Positions 52,526 through 62,417 are shown, numbered from the stretch's first letter. The stretch: 64,000 nt of DNA from Bog-756 sp963704585 (GCA_963704585.1 OY969919.1:3162001-3226000); one strand, 5' to 3'. Notes: generated by a model from the letters alone, not told the origin. Numbers and translations are program-made.

Positions 52526-54706
52526 TCAGGTGACGTTCGGTCCCGAGTAGGGCTTGCCAAGCGGCTCGGCGAGCATGGTCGTACCGTCGCCGAAGAGGAA
52601 GAAGAAGCTGTGGTTGCCGACCGGCAGGGTCAGCTGTGCGCTGTAGACCGCTTTCTTCTTCGGCGTTCCCGAAACGAGCGTCATGGTGTACGGCGTGCTA
52701 TCGACGTAGACGAATGCCTGTGTCGGAGCGACACCCTTGTAATGGGTGTAGCTGACCGTGAAGGTAAACACGGTCGTGGTGGTGCCGGTCTTCGGTGTGC
52801 ACTTGGCTGCGCTGAACACGAACGGGGAGATGAGTTGGCCCGGCTCGCTTTCGTAGACGCCGGTGTTCGTGCCGTCGGAGAATCGATACCGGTGGTAGTG
52901 CTGTCCCGTCGAGAGTCCGTTCGCCACGTACTGGTAGGTGCTGGTCGTCCCGGCCACGGGTGCCATCGAAAACGTCTCGCCGTCGATGTCCACCTCGGCG
53001 AGCGTTGGAGGATTGCCTGAGGTCGCGACGAATTCGGCGGCGAAGACCTGCGGAGTGCCGTACAGGGCGGAGACCTTGGGGGATACATCTTTGACATCGA
53101 AGGGCATCACCGGAACGACGTACTCCACACCGTTGAACGGCAGGACCTGCGTCTGCCCGTTGCTCGAGAACGAGAACGCGACGGTATGGGACCCGACGGG
53201 AAGCGTCGTCGCATAGGAGTAGATGGTGCCCACCGGCACGACCTTGCTCGTCCCCGTTGGCGTCATCGGGTACGGAGTTCCGTCGATGACCACGGTGGCC
53301 GAAGTCGGCGCTGTCTTCGGCGTGTAGACGATGGTGAACTCGAAGGTGGTCGAGGGGCCACCGATCTGGGGATTGATCGCACTCGTGATGTGCTCGAGGT
53401 CGTGGAAGAGCACTCCGAGCATGGTCGGTGCGACCATGTGCTGCGTCGTCGACGGAGGGATCGGACTCTGCGAGAAGTCGAAGAAGTCGGTGAGGTCACT
53501 GGTCACGGAGAGAGCATCTCGTTGGCCGAGACTTGGAAGCGACCAATTATCGAGGACGAATTTCGCCAATGAGCTGAATTCGGCCTGGTTGTGCGAGATG
53601 TATCCGGGCTTCGCGTAGGGGGAGATGACGATCAGTGGGACGCGCGGTCCCAACCCGTACGTGTCGACCACAGGCGGGATGACGTGGTCGTAGAAGCCAC
53701 CCCAGTCGTCCCAGCTGACGAAGATCGCGGTGCTGGCCCAGTAGGGGCTCGCCATAGTGGCATTGACCAGGTCGGCGAGGAAGTTCATGCCGGGGCCGAG
53801 GGAGTGCGCCGGGTGTTGGCTCGGCTCATCCTGTGGGCATACCCACGACACGCTCGCCAGATCCCCCTTCTTGACATCAGCGACGATCTGCGAGGTGTCC
53901 GAGATGATATTGGCCGAAGACGGGCCGAGATTCTTGACCATGCCGATGGCGTTCCACGCCGGAGCGGCGACGTAATAGCGCCATGACACACCGGCGGTGT
54001 CGAGTTCGGCTGGAACCGAATTGATGTCGAGACAGGGCGGCTGCAGGTACTGATAGCCGCTCGACGTCATCGAGAGAATCAGATGATTCGCCGGTGCGCC
54101 GCACAGACCGCCCTTGCCGTCCGTGTCGTTGATGCCGCCGCACTGGGCGGCGATCATGTAGAGGTGGTTCGGGCTGCTGTTGGTGCTCGTCGAAGTGAAG
54201 AAATTGTCACTGAGACCGAACTGCTTGGCATAGTCCCAGAGGATCTGCAGGTCGGCTTCGCTGTAGCTCACAACGCCGTGGACGTTGTAGCCATCGAGTG
54301 CGCCGCCCGCCAATGCCTGCTGGAGACCACAGTACGAGTGGTTGATGTCGGACATGAGGGGATTCGGGGCCGGCGAGAGCTCCTGTCCGTTCGCTCCCGG
54401 AAAGTTGCCGAAGAAATTGTCGAATGTGTGGTTCTCGAACATCACGACGATCACGTTCGTGATCGGAGTCACGGTGCTCGCCGCTCGCTGCGATGCCGCG
54501 GACGTCAGCGCGCCTGCGGTGCTGCTCTGACCGAGCTGCATGCCGGTCGCCAGTACGGGCGCAGCGACCATGGCCTTCATCGCCGTCCGACGTGAGAACC
54601 GCTGTCCACCCGTATCGGGCTGCGACGAGTCCTCGCCTTTCGGTCCTTCGATCCCCGTATGCACGAGCGCACCCCTCAATGACGCTGTCCGAAGGTTGAT
54701 CCGCAT
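52526..54706 (-). CDS. Exported phosphoesterase (phospholipase C/acid phosphatase superfamily) with Ig-like repeats
   Basis: 726 aa. A twin-arginine-type signal, FSRRTAMKAMVAAPVLATG, follows a ~40-residue N-region. The catalytic domain (PF04185-like) has the metal-binding N-terminus NVIVVMFENHTFDNFFGNFPG, PNHLYMIAAQCGG and FVSWDDWGGFYDHVIPP. The C-terminal ~270 residues carry three repeats of about 90 residues with the pattern VVIDGTPYPM and YATTLPVGSHTVAFSF, presumably Ig-like stalks. It may cleave phosphodiesters or phosphomonoesters outside the cell. ATG 54706 starts 42 nt before the basic signal region; the frame is open further but reads Arg/Pro-rich. Confidence 0.85.
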   Translation of the reverse strand: MRINLRTASLRGALVHTGIEGPKGEDSSQPDTGGQRFSRRTAMKAMVAAPVLATGMQLGQSSTAGALTSAASQRAASTVTPITNVIVVMFENHTFDNFFGNFPGANGQELSPAPNPLMSDINHSYCGLQQALAGGALDGYNVHGVVSYSEADLQILWDYAKQFGLSDNFFTSTSTNSSPNHLYMIAAQCGGINDTDGKGGLCGAPANHLILSMTSSGYQYLQPPCLDINSVPAELDTAGVSWRYYVAAPAWNAIGMVKNLGPSSANIISDTSQIVADVKKGDLASVSWVCPQDEPSQHPAHSLGPGMNFLADLVNATMASPYWASTAIFVSWDDWGGFYDHVIPPVVDTYGLGPRVPLIVISPYAKPGYISHNQAEFSSLAKFVLDNWSLPSLGQRDALSVTSDLTDFFDFSQSPIPPSTTQHMVAPTMLGVLFHDLEHITSAINPQIGGPSTTFEFTIVYTPKTAPTSATVVIDGTPYPMTPTGTSKVVPVGTIYSYATTLPVGSHTVAFSFSSNGQTQVLPFNGVEYVVPVMPFDVKDVSPKVSALYGTPQVFAAEFVATSGNPPTLAEVDIDGETFSMAPVAGTTSTYQYVANGLSTGQHYHRYRFSDGTNTGVYESEPGQLISPFVFSAAKCTPKTGTTTTVFTFTVSYTHYKGVAPTQAFVYVDSTPYTMTLVSGTPKKKAVYSAQLTLPVGNHSFFFLFGDGTTMLAEPLGKPYSGPNVT

Positions 54707-55380
54707 GAACAGTGGTCCAGCGGAGGCAGGCCCGACTGTCGGTGTGCGCCACGACGCCGCGCACGATCGAAGACCGCCTTTCGGGAGTGTAACGCCCACT
54801 CGGGCGTCGGCGAAAGGCCCGTCATTGATCGATGCCTCGTAGCCGTGCGGGCGGCACGCGGATCGTGGGGGTCGCGGCTCCGCTAGATCGCCCGAGTGAC
54901 GACCACGGAGAGCGGTGGTCGACGCGAGAGGTCCGCGCCCCGAACGCTGGCCTGACCGACGGAATCGCATCGCGTGCCCCGGTGGTCACGCGTTGGCGCT
55001 CCGCCGAAGCGCGGCACGAGCGTCCGCGACGATTCCAGGTCAATCTGCTCGGAAATATCCAGGTAAGCAGCGCGCTACCTCACAGGGCGGCCCCGGGGAC
55101 TCGCCGGTGACGACGGCGACATGACCTTGGAGCTGTTGGCGTGGGGGTGCCACCATCCGGAGGTGGAGCCGAGTGACGTCGGCTTCCGCCCGTGATCACC
55201 GACAGTGATCGGATGCGATATTTCCGTTGACGACCTCGGTGCGCGCCGATAAGTTCACTCGCGGCGGCGCTCCTGGAGGGGCACCGGATGGACGTGGAAT
55301 CGCCGCACCGGTGCCGCTGTGGCGGGGGCTTCACACGTGCTGGCTTGGCTAGGGGCCAGCGGAAGAAGAGGGGACGCAAC
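54707..55380. other. Divergent intergenic region
   Basis: About 670 bp between the phosphoesterase and arylsulfotransferase genes, which diverge. It holds a probable sigma-A-like promoter (listed) and no convincing gene; open frames are short and Arg-rich. Confidence 0.5.
55227..55255 (+). promoter_or_regulatory. Candidate sigma-70 type promoter for arylsulfotransferase 1
   Basis: TTGACG, 17-nt spacer, TAAGTT: close to the -35/-10 consensus, about 125 nt upstream of the ATG at 55381. Confidence 0.4.
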
Positions 55381-57105
55381 ATGGACACGGCCCGTGGCAG
55401 TGCATTTCGTCTGCGGAGCAGGGTGGCGCGATTTCGAAACTTCGCGACCGTCGGCATCGCAGCCCTGATGGGAATCGCCGTCGCGGTGGTCTCCGTCGCC
55501 GTCGCACCCGGTGCCCAGGCAGCGCAACCGCCTGAGAATTCGAAGTTGATCGTGACGACCGGCAGTGCGGTCGGCAACGTCACGGCGAGTTCGACCGCCT
55601 TCACGGCAACGATCACGCCTGCCTTCTCGCCGTCGATCCACGATTACGTCCTCTACTGCCCGACGGGCCCGAGTCCGGTCACCTTCACGATCTCCGCAAG
55701 TTCCGGCACGCTCAGCTACAAAACGCAGAGCGGTCCTTCTGTGTCTGCCACCGTCAATCTCGCGACGGACCAGGCAGCGGTGATCCAAGGGACGAACACC
55801 TCAGGCCCGAACCCCGAGCACTACTGGATCCGCTGTCTGCCGCCGGACTTCCCGAAGCTGGTGGTGACGACGGACACCGGGCAGGCACCTCAGGGCTACT
55901 ACCTGACCCAGAACGCGATCGTGGCTCCGGGATACGGGCCGTACATTTTCATCCTGGACAAGCACGGAACGCCGGTATGGTGGCAGAAGACACTCAACTT
56001 CTCGGGCACTCCCGCCTCGGCCGCGTGGTTCCAGACGTGGGCCCCGAACGTTCTCGGCTGGGACTCGGCTGCCAGCGCCGGCGCACCGAACTTCAACAAC
56101 GCCGCCGGCTTCACGATCGAGAACCTCATCCCCGGCACGAGCAGCACGCTCCTCCCGAACAATGCGCCTGCTGATGCCCATGACATCGTCCACCTCTCGA
56201 ACGGGAACATCATCTTCCTGACGGATCCGGAGGTCACCGGCGTCGATCTCTCGTCGCTCGGGGATGGGACGAACCAGACGATCGCCGACTGCGGCCTGCA
56301 GGAGACGACGCCCACCGGCAAGGTGGTCTGGTCGTGGGACGCTCTCCAGCACATCGGCGTCGACGAGTCCGTCGATCCGCTGTCCGCCACTGTCAACGGC
56401 CAGCACGTGTGGGACGTCTACCACTGCAACTCCGTGGGCCTGCAAGGGGGCGCGTCCGCGAATCCGGAGACCGCCAACATCGTGTTGTCGTCTCGTGAGA
56501 ACAGCAGCATCTACCTCCTCAACCGGTCGACGGGGAACGTCATCTGGAAGGTCGGCGGGAACAAGCCGAGTGCCACGGACCCCGACGCGAGCGCACAATT
56601 CCTCACGGTCCAGAACGATCCAGAAGGCGGGTTCTTCGCCCAGCACGATGCGAACCTCTCGGCGACCGGTGAGCTCACGGTCTTCGACGATCACTCCGGG
56701 GCACCCCTCTACAGCGATCCGAACGAGACACCCGGCCCGGCCCGAGGCGTGGAGTACAACATCGACACCGCAGCGGGAACGGCGACCCTCGACTGGTCGT
56801 ACGTCGCACCGGACAACGAGTCGACCCTTGCCACCGGCAGCTTCAACCGCTACAGCGTCCCGGGCGGTGGCACCGACAACGTGATCGGCTGGGGCTTCGA
56901 TCCCTCACAGGTCAACAACGGCGTCACCACGACCAAGCTCTTCAGCGAGGTGACCGGCGCAGGCCATGTCGAGCTCGCGGTCGACTTCGTCGATCCGACC
57001 GGCGGGGGGCTCTTCGGTGTCAACGACTGTTACCGGGTCATCAAAGTGCCGCCGAGCGACCTGAGCCTTCCCCTGCTCCACGCCGACATGGGAGGTCTGG
57101 GCTGA
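55381..57105 (+). CDS. Secreted arylsulfotransferase-like protein (ASST), copy 1
   Basis: 574 aa. Signal peptide (RSRVARFRNF, then AALMGIAVAVVSVAVAPG). A beta-sandwich domain of ~100 residues precedes a propeller with the ASST hallmarks: GYYLTQNAIVAPGYGPYIFILD, HDIVHLSNGNIIF, WDVYHCNSVG and FFAQHDANLSATGELTVFDD, where the His residues of DAHD, VYHCN and QHDA are the expected active-site set. Bacterial ASST moves sulfate between phenols without PAPS. ATG 55381 is preceded by GAGGGGACG. Copy 2 lies 1.6 kb downstream, with a propeller protein between. Confidence 0.85.
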   Translation: MDTARGSAFRLRSRVARFRNFATVGIAALMGIAVAVVSVAVAPGAQAAQPPENSKLIVTTGSAVGNVTASSTAFTATITPAFSPSIHDYVLYCPTGPSPVTFTISASSGTLSYKTQSGPSVSATVNLATDQAAVIQGTNTSGPNPEHYWIRCLPPDFPKLVVTTDTGQAPQGYYLTQNAIVAPGYGPYIFILDKHGTPVWWQKTLNFSGTPASAAWFQTWAPNVLGWDSAASAGAPNFNNAAGFTIENLIPGTSSTLLPNNAPADAHDIVHLSNGNIIFLTDPEVTGVDLSSLGDGTNQTIADCGLQETTPTGKVVWSWDALQHIGVDESVDPLSATVNGQHVWDVYHCNSVGLQGGASANPETANIVLSSRENSSIYLLNRSTGNVIWKVGGNKPSATDPDASAQFLTVQNDPEGGFFAQHDANLSATGELTVFDDHSGAPLYSDPNETPGPARGVEYNIDTAAGTATLDWSYVAPDNESTLATGSFNRYSVPGGGTDNVIGWGFDPSQVNNGVTTTKLFSEVTGAGHVELAVDFVDPTGGGLFGVNDCYRVIKVPPSDLSLPLLHADMGGLG

Positions 57106-57122
57106 TCCGGAGCCGTCGCAGT

Positions 57123-57163
57123 CCGGCATCGGCCTCGGCGCCTCGGGCGTCGGGCGATGCCGG
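57123..57163. terminator. Hairpin after arylsulfotransferase 1
   Basis: CCGGCATCG and CGATGCCGG pair (9 bp) across a G/C-rich 23-nt loop, 17 nt after the stop. Confidence 0.45.
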
Positions 57164-57358
57164 GAGTCGGTCGGCCCCAGGTCGGCCGGCAATTTGCCGT
57201 CGATCAGACGGTGGGGCAACGAACAGCGGGGGGTCATCGTTGATCAGTTGGGGACGTCGATCCCGCGGGGCGCGACGATCGCCGGCCCTCGGCGCCGGCG
57301 GAGTTGCACGTCACCTCGGAGACGGGCGACCCGAACTGCAGGGGGCGGAGGGGCGTAC

Positions 57359-58486
57359 ATGAGGAAAGGGCAGGTTTCGGTGCTCACACGTGGGAAATGG
57401 TCCAAGTTGGTCGCCGCGGGCATCGGTGCCTGCGTGCTGTCGGTCGGCGTCGTCGGTGCCACTGCCGCACTGCCGGCCGGCGCAGTCTCGACGGAAGTCC
57501 TGACAGGGGTCTCCTGTATCGGCAAGATCTGTTACGTGGTCGGCGCGACCAACAGCTCGGGCGGGACGGCGATCATCGCGAAGACGGCCAGCAACGGTGC
57601 GACGTGGGCGTCGAAGACCGCACCGGTCGGAACGACCATCCTGAACGCCGTCTCGTGTGCGAGCACGACGTTCTGCCTCACGGTCGGACAGGACGGGAGC
57701 AACAACCCGGTCATCGCTGCGGCACCGGTGAGCGGCCGCCTGTGGACAGCGCAGACGCCGCCCGCCGCGGACGGACCACTCAACGCGGTGTTCTGCCATT
57801 CGACGACGCAGTGCTGGGCCGGCGGCTACTCCTCCGGATTCGCCGCGGGGGCTATGGCGGACACGTCGAACGGCGGGACCACGTGGTCCCCCGAGACGGT
57901 TCCGAGCGGCTCCACCGGCATCACCGACGTGACGGGTGTCGCCTGCAAGGGTGGAACGACCGTCAGTTGCTATGGATCGGGGTCGGGCATGCAGTACGTC
58001 TTCACCGCGCCCTATCTGATCTCGTCGACGAGCAAGAAGACATCGTGGAAGCAGGTCTCGCTCGGTATCTCCTCGATCGGACAGCTCAACGCGGTCTCGT
58101 GCCTGACGGCGACGAAGTGCGTGACCGTGGGGCAGGTGAGCAGCGCGGGCTACATCTCCACCTCGAGCTCCGCGACGACCTGGAACGCCGAGACGGTGCC
58201 TGCAGGCTTCTCGACGCTGAACGGCGTGAGCTGTGCCAGCGCTTCGACGGTGTGCTTCGCGGTCGGAAAACTCACCAACGGGAACGCCGGCGTCGCCGTG
58301 AGCACCAACAGCGGAGTGACCTGGTCTGCCCAGACTGCCCCGGCGGGCGTCGGTGCACTGAACGCCGTCAGCTGTGTGAAGGCGTCGACGTGCGTCGCGG
58401 TCGGCGCGGCCATCAGTGGCGGCGGTGCGGTGATCGCCACGACAAACGGTGGTTCGACATGGGTCCTGGAGACAGCACCCGCCTGA
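57359..58486 (+). CDS. Secreted propeller with paired-Cys repeats
   Basis: 375 aa with a signal peptide (basic start, LVAAGIGACVLSVGVVG). The mature part is about seven repeats of ~45 residues of the form LNAVSCASTTFCLTVGQD... followed by TWxAET-like endings, each with two Cys placed as C-x6-C at the start of the blade. The TNGGSTWVLETAPA end resembles BNR/YCF48-like blades. Function unknown; the paired Cys suggest disulfides stabilising an extracellular propeller. GGAGGGGC precedes ATG 57359. It sits between the two arylsulfotransferases. Confidence 0.72.
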   Translation: MRKGQVSVLTRGKWSKLVAAGIGACVLSVGVVGATAALPAGAVSTEVLTGVSCIGKICYVVGATNSSGGTAIIAKTASNGATWASKTAPVGTTILNAVSCASTTFCLTVGQDGSNNPVIAAAPVSGRLWTAQTPPAADGPLNAVFCHSTTQCWAGGYSSGFAAGAMADTSNGGTTWSPETVPSGSTGITDVTGVACKGGTTVSCYGSGSGMQYVFTAPYLISSTSKKTSWKQVSLGISSIGQLNAVSCLTATKCVTVGQVSSAGYISTSSSATTWNAETVPAGFSTLNGVSCASASTVCFAVGKLTNGNAGVAVSTNSGVTWSAQTAPAGVGALNAVSCVKASTCVAVGAAISGGGAVIATTNGGSTWVLETAPA

Positions 58487-58675
58487 GTCCATCCCGCGAA
58501 GGGGGCCGGGGGGCAGATCCCACTGTGACGGGCCGATCGCGCGGAGGGGGCAGACGGTCGCCGCGGACCATGTCGGATCTCGCGAGCGGGCTGCCTGGCC
58601 CACGGAGGCCCGTCGAGGTCGTTGATGGATCCGCCTCCTGGCGGGATGTGAAGGCTCGAAGCACGAGGAGGACCG

Positions 58676-60817
58676 GTGCGGTCATTGGACGGTAGACGAC
58701 GGAACGACCTGCGATCGAGGGTCCGGGGTCTCGTATCGCTTGTCGCAGCAGCCATTGCGCTGAGCTTCGTGCTCGCCACGGGGATCATCGCCGACGCGGC
58801 TCCTTCCGGCGCTGCGGGAGCGGCGACGCACCTGGTGGTCACGGCTCCGGCGACCGTGGGACAAGGTGACGAGGTCGTCTTCACGGTCACCGCGGAGGAT
58901 GCGTCGAACCTCGTCGCGACCACCTACACGGGCACGGTGGCCTTCACGTCGACTGATTCGGGATTCGTCTTCGTGACTCCGACCACGTTGACGAAAGGGA
59001 AGGGAACCTTCACGTCAGGCCTGTTCACCGTCGGCTCCCAGACGATCACGGCCACCGACACAGTGACGAGCTCGATCACGGGCAGCGCCACGGTCGGCGT
59101 CGTCCGGCCTTCTGCGGACGTGGTGACGGTCACTGGCGGAGCGCTCGGCGGCCTCACCGCGTCGCCACTGGCGTTGGCGCCGAGCTTCTCCCCGACCTCG
59201 GCATCGAGCGACTACGTGCTGAAGTGCACCTCGGTGACCGGCAATGCGGTCCAGCTCACACTGACCGCCGCAGCCGGCCAGACCATCACAGTCGGCTCCT
59301 CCACCGGCACGACCGTCACCGTGTCCGAGACGCTGATGGAGAACCAGGCGGTCGTCGTGCAGGCGCCTGCTCCTGGGAGCACGAGCCGGATCCGGTCGTA
59401 CTGGCTCCGGTGTCTGCCCCCTGACTTCCCCCAACTGACGGACTCGGTCACCGCCCACGTCCCGTCGGGCTGGCTGCTCACGGGCGCCGGGGCGGCCGCA
59501 CCTCCCAGCTACTCCGCCAACTACCACTACGTCATGGTGCTGGACAGCACCGGCACTCCCGTCTGGTGGCGGGCAACGGGTCAGTACGACGGCGCGAACC
59601 TTCTCGATCTGCAGAACAACAGCTTCTCGTGGGGCTGGGGCTTCGTCCCCCACCAGGTGATCTACGACCTGAACACCGGAGCGACCTCGACGCTCACCTC
59701 CAACGCCCATGAGCTGCAGCAGCTGCCCGACGGTGACTTCATCACGCTCCAGTACGTCCAGCAGACGGGCGTCGACCTGAGCGGGATCGGTGACGGCACG
59801 AACCAGACCATCGACGACTGCCAGATCCAGGAGTACACGCCACAGCTGCAGCTGGTGTGGAGCTGGTCGGCGACACAGCACATGAGCCCCGACGAATCCC
59901 AGAACGCGGCGCAGTCCGCCCGGGTCTGGGACGTCTACCACTGCAATTCCATCGATGCCGACCCCAACTCACCTGATCCGAACAACCCGAATCTGCTGCT
60001 GTCGATGCGGGACACGAATGCCGCGTACTACATCGTGAACCCGGAGGCATCGGCCAACGCCGGCACGATCCTCTGGAAGCTCGGTGGGGGCGCACCGATC
60101 GCCGGATCCCCTGATGCGGCGGCTACCCACTACACGTTCAGCGGCGATCCGGGCTTCTATGCGCAACACGACGCGCGGTTCGGGACGAAGCCGGATCACA
60201 TCACCGTCTTCGATGACGGGTCGCCTGGGCCGGGTACGACGGCCTGCACCCATGCCGCACGCGGCGTGGAGTTCGCTCTGCATCCCGCGACCGCGACCGC
60301 GACCGTGCTGTGGCAGTACGTACTGCCCAACGGCCAGTGCGCTCCGTTCGAAGGCAGCTTCCGGCGATACAACAACGGAACCGACAACGTCATCGACTGG
60401 GGCGACGCCCCCGGAGGCACCCTCATCTCCGAGGTCAACGGGAAGGGCGTCCCGATCCAGACGATCTCGGACACGAGCGCGAGCTACCGGGCCGTCAAGG
60501 TGCCCCTGTCCGCGCTCGACGTGGGCCAGCTCCACCAGGACATGGGTGGAATCTCCCCGAGCGTCACGGGGCTGAGCCCGGCGACCGGGCCGGTGGCCGG
60601 TGGCACGGTGGTCACCGTCAGCGGGCACGGTTTCACCCAGTCCGTCTCGGTGGACTTCGGGTCCGTGCCGGCTTCGAGCTTCACCGTCAACTCGGACGAA
60701 TCGATCACGGCAACTGCGCCCGCGGGTGCCACGACGGGCCTCGTCGAGGTGACGGTGACCAATCCTTCGGGAACGTCCAAGAAGGGGAAGAGCGCGGGGT
60801 ATACCTACACGCCCTGA
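58676..60817 (+). CDS. Secreted arylsulfotransferase-like protein, copy 2, with TIG domain
   Basis: 713 aa. Signal peptide core VSLVAAAIALSFVLATG. An extra N-terminal Ig-like domain (AGAATHLVVTAPATVGQGDEV) precedes the same core as copy 1: a segment YWLRCLPPDFP is shared, as are HELQQLPDGDFIT, VWDVYHCNSID and FYAQHDARFG, with the His residues conserved. The C-terminal ~85 residues are an IPT/TIG domain (GISPSVTGLSPATGPVAGGTVV) absent from copy 1. GTG 58676 has AGGAGG 5 nt upstream. The two copies share sequence over most of the ASST region but not at the ends. Confidence 0.84.
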   Translation: MRSLDGRRRNDLRSRVRGLVSLVAAAIALSFVLATGIIADAAPSGAAGAATHLVVTAPATVGQGDEVVFTVTAEDASNLVATTYTGTVAFTSTDSGFVFVTPTTLTKGKGTFTSGLFTVGSQTITATDTVTSSITGSATVGVVRPSADVVTVTGGALGGLTASPLALAPSFSPTSASSDYVLKCTSVTGNAVQLTLTAAAGQTITVGSSTGTTVTVSETLMENQAVVVQAPAPGSTSRIRSYWLRCLPPDFPQLTDSVTAHVPSGWLLTGAGAAAPPSYSANYHYVMVLDSTGTPVWWRATGQYDGANLLDLQNNSFSWGWGFVPHQVIYDLNTGATSTLTSNAHELQQLPDGDFITLQYVQQTGVDLSGIGDGTNQTIDDCQIQEYTPQLQLVWSWSATQHMSPDESQNAAQSARVWDVYHCNSIDADPNSPDPNNPNLLLSMRDTNAAYYIVNPEASANAGTILWKLGGGAPIAGSPDAAATHYTFSGDPGFYAQHDARFGTKPDHITVFDDGSPGPGTTACTHAARGVEFALHPATATATVLWQYVLPNGQCAPFEGSFRRYNNGTDNVIDWGDAPGGTLISEVNGKGVPIQTISDTSASYRAVKVPLSALDVGQLHQDMGGISPSVTGLSPATGPVAGGTVVTVSGHGFTQSVSVDFGSVPASSFTVNSDESITATAPAGATTGLVEVTVTNPSGTSKKGKSAGYTYTP

Positions 60818-60885
60818 TCCCTGGGCCGTGGGCACGAGCCGAGCACCTCGATGCAGCGGAACCCTCCGCCGCAACCGAGCCCTCC

Positions 60886-61764
60886 CTACGGGACGATGGG
60901 AAGGGTCAGGCTGTACTCCTGCGTCGGATCCGTGGGAGCGGCAGGACGGGCGAAGACCCGAAGGGTCGCAGTCTTCGAGGTCGTCGCGGCGAGCGGCACG
61001 GTCTGGCTGAAGGTCGCGCCGACCACCGCCGTGTTGGTCAGCGCCGCAAGGAGCCGTCCGCTGGCGTCCACCAGCTGGATGTCGTAGGTGCCGGTGATCG
61101 AGGTGAGACCGGTGAGCTGGAGGGTCCCGGCGACGCTGTCGCCGACTGCAGGGTTCTCGAGCAGGACGCCGGGAAGCGCAGCGGTGACCTGCGACCGGCC
61201 GACCGGGCTCGTCATGTTGACGCCGGCGAAGTTGACGATCTGCGTCTTGCTCACCTGGATGGTGACACTCTTCACGTTCGGATAGGCAGTCAGGGTGTAG
61301 ACGACCTGCCCGAGGCGCGCCGACAAGGACGCGGGTGGACCCGGTTCGGCGAACTGCGGGCTGAAGTTGACGACGGCCACACCGTTCTTGATCTGCAGAC
61401 CCCGCATGACCGTGCCGCTGGGTATCGCGGTGCCGAGGCCGGCTAATACCTCCGTCGGTTCGGGTCCACCGAGCAGTTGCTGCATGGCCACGTACCTGGG
61501 ATCCGACGCCGAGTTCACGACGCGGTGGGCGACGCCGAGTTGCGTTCCCCGGATGAAGTACAGGGGCAGGACGAGCTGCGGGTGCGGGTTCGTCGTGGTC
61601 GTCGTCGACTTGGCGGGTGCGGTGGTCGACGGATGGGCGGTGGAGGAGGTCGACGTCGACGAGGTGCCGCCGCTACAGGCCACGGCGCCGACGGCGAGCG
61701 CGAGGAGCAGCGCGAGAGACAGTCGACGCCGGTTCCGGAGCGGCCCATGCAGATGGCTCGTCAT
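60886..61764 (-). CDS. Lipoprotein with GerMN and Gmad2-like domains
   Basis: 292 aa. A lipoprotein signal, RRRLSLALLLALAVGAVACSGG (Cys as lipidation site), is followed by a Thr/Ser linker. The GerMN module is visible as VMRGLQIKNGVAVVNFSPQF and LTAYPNVKSVTIQVSK. The C-terminal part, LLENPAVGDSVAGTLQLTG to ATFSQTVPL, fits the Gmad2 immunoglobulin-like module often paired with GerMN. Such proteins occur in actinobacterial envelopes (as in LpqB). ATG 61764. It converges on the ASST copy 2 gene. Confidence 0.82.
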   Translation of the reverse strand: MTSHLHGPLRNRRRLSLALLLALAVGAVACSGGTSSTSTSSTAHPSTTAPAKSTTTTTNPHPQLVLPLYFIRGTQLGVAHRVVNSASDPRYVAMQQLLGGPEPTEVLAGLGTAIPSGTVMRGLQIKNGVAVVNFSPQFAEPGPPASLSARLGQVVYTLTAYPNVKSVTIQVSKTQIVNFAGVNMTSPVGRSQVTAALPGVLLENPAVGDSVAGTLQLTGLTSITGTYDIQLVDASGRLLAALTNTAVVGATFSQTVPLAATTSKTATLRVFARPAAPTDPTQEYSLTLPIVP

Positions 61765-61848
61765 GCTCAGGGAGATCCTCTCATCGAGTGGTGACCGCAT
61801 CGGTGACCGCGAGCGAGTCCGACCGGTTCGTGAATGGGTTGGGATGGC

Positions 61849-62058
61849 TCAGGTACGCAGATAGTAGAAGCGGGCGATGATGAGCGCCGTCAGGACGACG
61901 ACGACCACGGCGATGACGGTGGTCAGCCATCGCTGGATGCCGGCGAAGCGACCGGCGCCGTCGTCGATCGCGGCAAGCACCTCGTGGACGACGATCAGCA
62001 CCAGAGCGGTCGCAACGACGACGATCCCCAGCGGGGCGCTCGCGACGAGGGTCTTCAC
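61849..62058 (-). CDS. Small membrane protein, two spans
   Basis: 69 aa. Nearly all hydrophobic: APLGIVVVATALVLIVVHEVL and WLTTVIAVVVVVLTALIIARFYYL. GTG 62058 overlaps the upstream gene's stop as GTGA and has AGGAGG 8-9 nt upstream. Last of a three-gene coupled unit with the next two entries. No family recognised. Confidence 0.7.
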   Translation of the reverse strand: MKTLVASAPLGIVVVATALVLIVVHEVLAAIDDGAGRFAGIQRWLTTVIAVVVVVLTALIIARFYYLRT

Positions 62059-62417
62059 GAGCTCGTCCTCCTCAGCGCGTCCCGAATGCCGGCGATCACA
62101 TTGACGGCTCCGGCGGCGATCAAGAGTGCTCCCACGGAGCCGATCGGATGCCACCACCCGATCTCGACGAAGAAGAGCGCGTAGAAGCAGACGAGGGACA
62201 CGCCCGTGCCGAGGACGACACAACCCGCGAACGCGGCCTCGTCGAACTCGATCCAGCAGGTTGCCGCCCACCCGGTGCCGGCGACCAGCGCCGCAAGGAT
62301 CAGGCCGGAACGGATCGGGGAGTGTGCGTCGGCGAGCGTCATCCCCGCGCCGATGCCACAGATCACCGCGGTCGCGGCATCGACCAGCAGTCTGGTCCGT
62401 CGCAGGCGAAGGCTCAC
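62055..62417 (-). CDS. Small four-span membrane protein
   Basis: 120 aa with about four hydrophobic spans (LVDAATAVICGIGAGMTL, GLILAALVAGTGWAATCWI, FAGCVVLGTGVSLVCFYALFF, VGALLIAAGAVNVIAGI). GTG 62417 overlaps the upstream stop by 4 nt and has GGGAGG just before it. It lies between two membrane proteins in one coupled unit; unknown function. Confidence 0.7.
   Translation of the reverse strand: MSLRLRRTRLLVDAATAVICGIGAGMTLADAHSPIRSGLILAALVAGTGWAATCWIEFDEAAFAGCVVLGTGVSLVCFYALFFVEIGWWHPIGSVGALLIAAGAVNVIAGIRDALRRTSS

Noticed and set aside
54707..54970. 88-residue extension upstream of the phosphoesterase start
   Set aside because: Arg/Pro-rich, and would place the twin-arginine signal far from the N-terminus.
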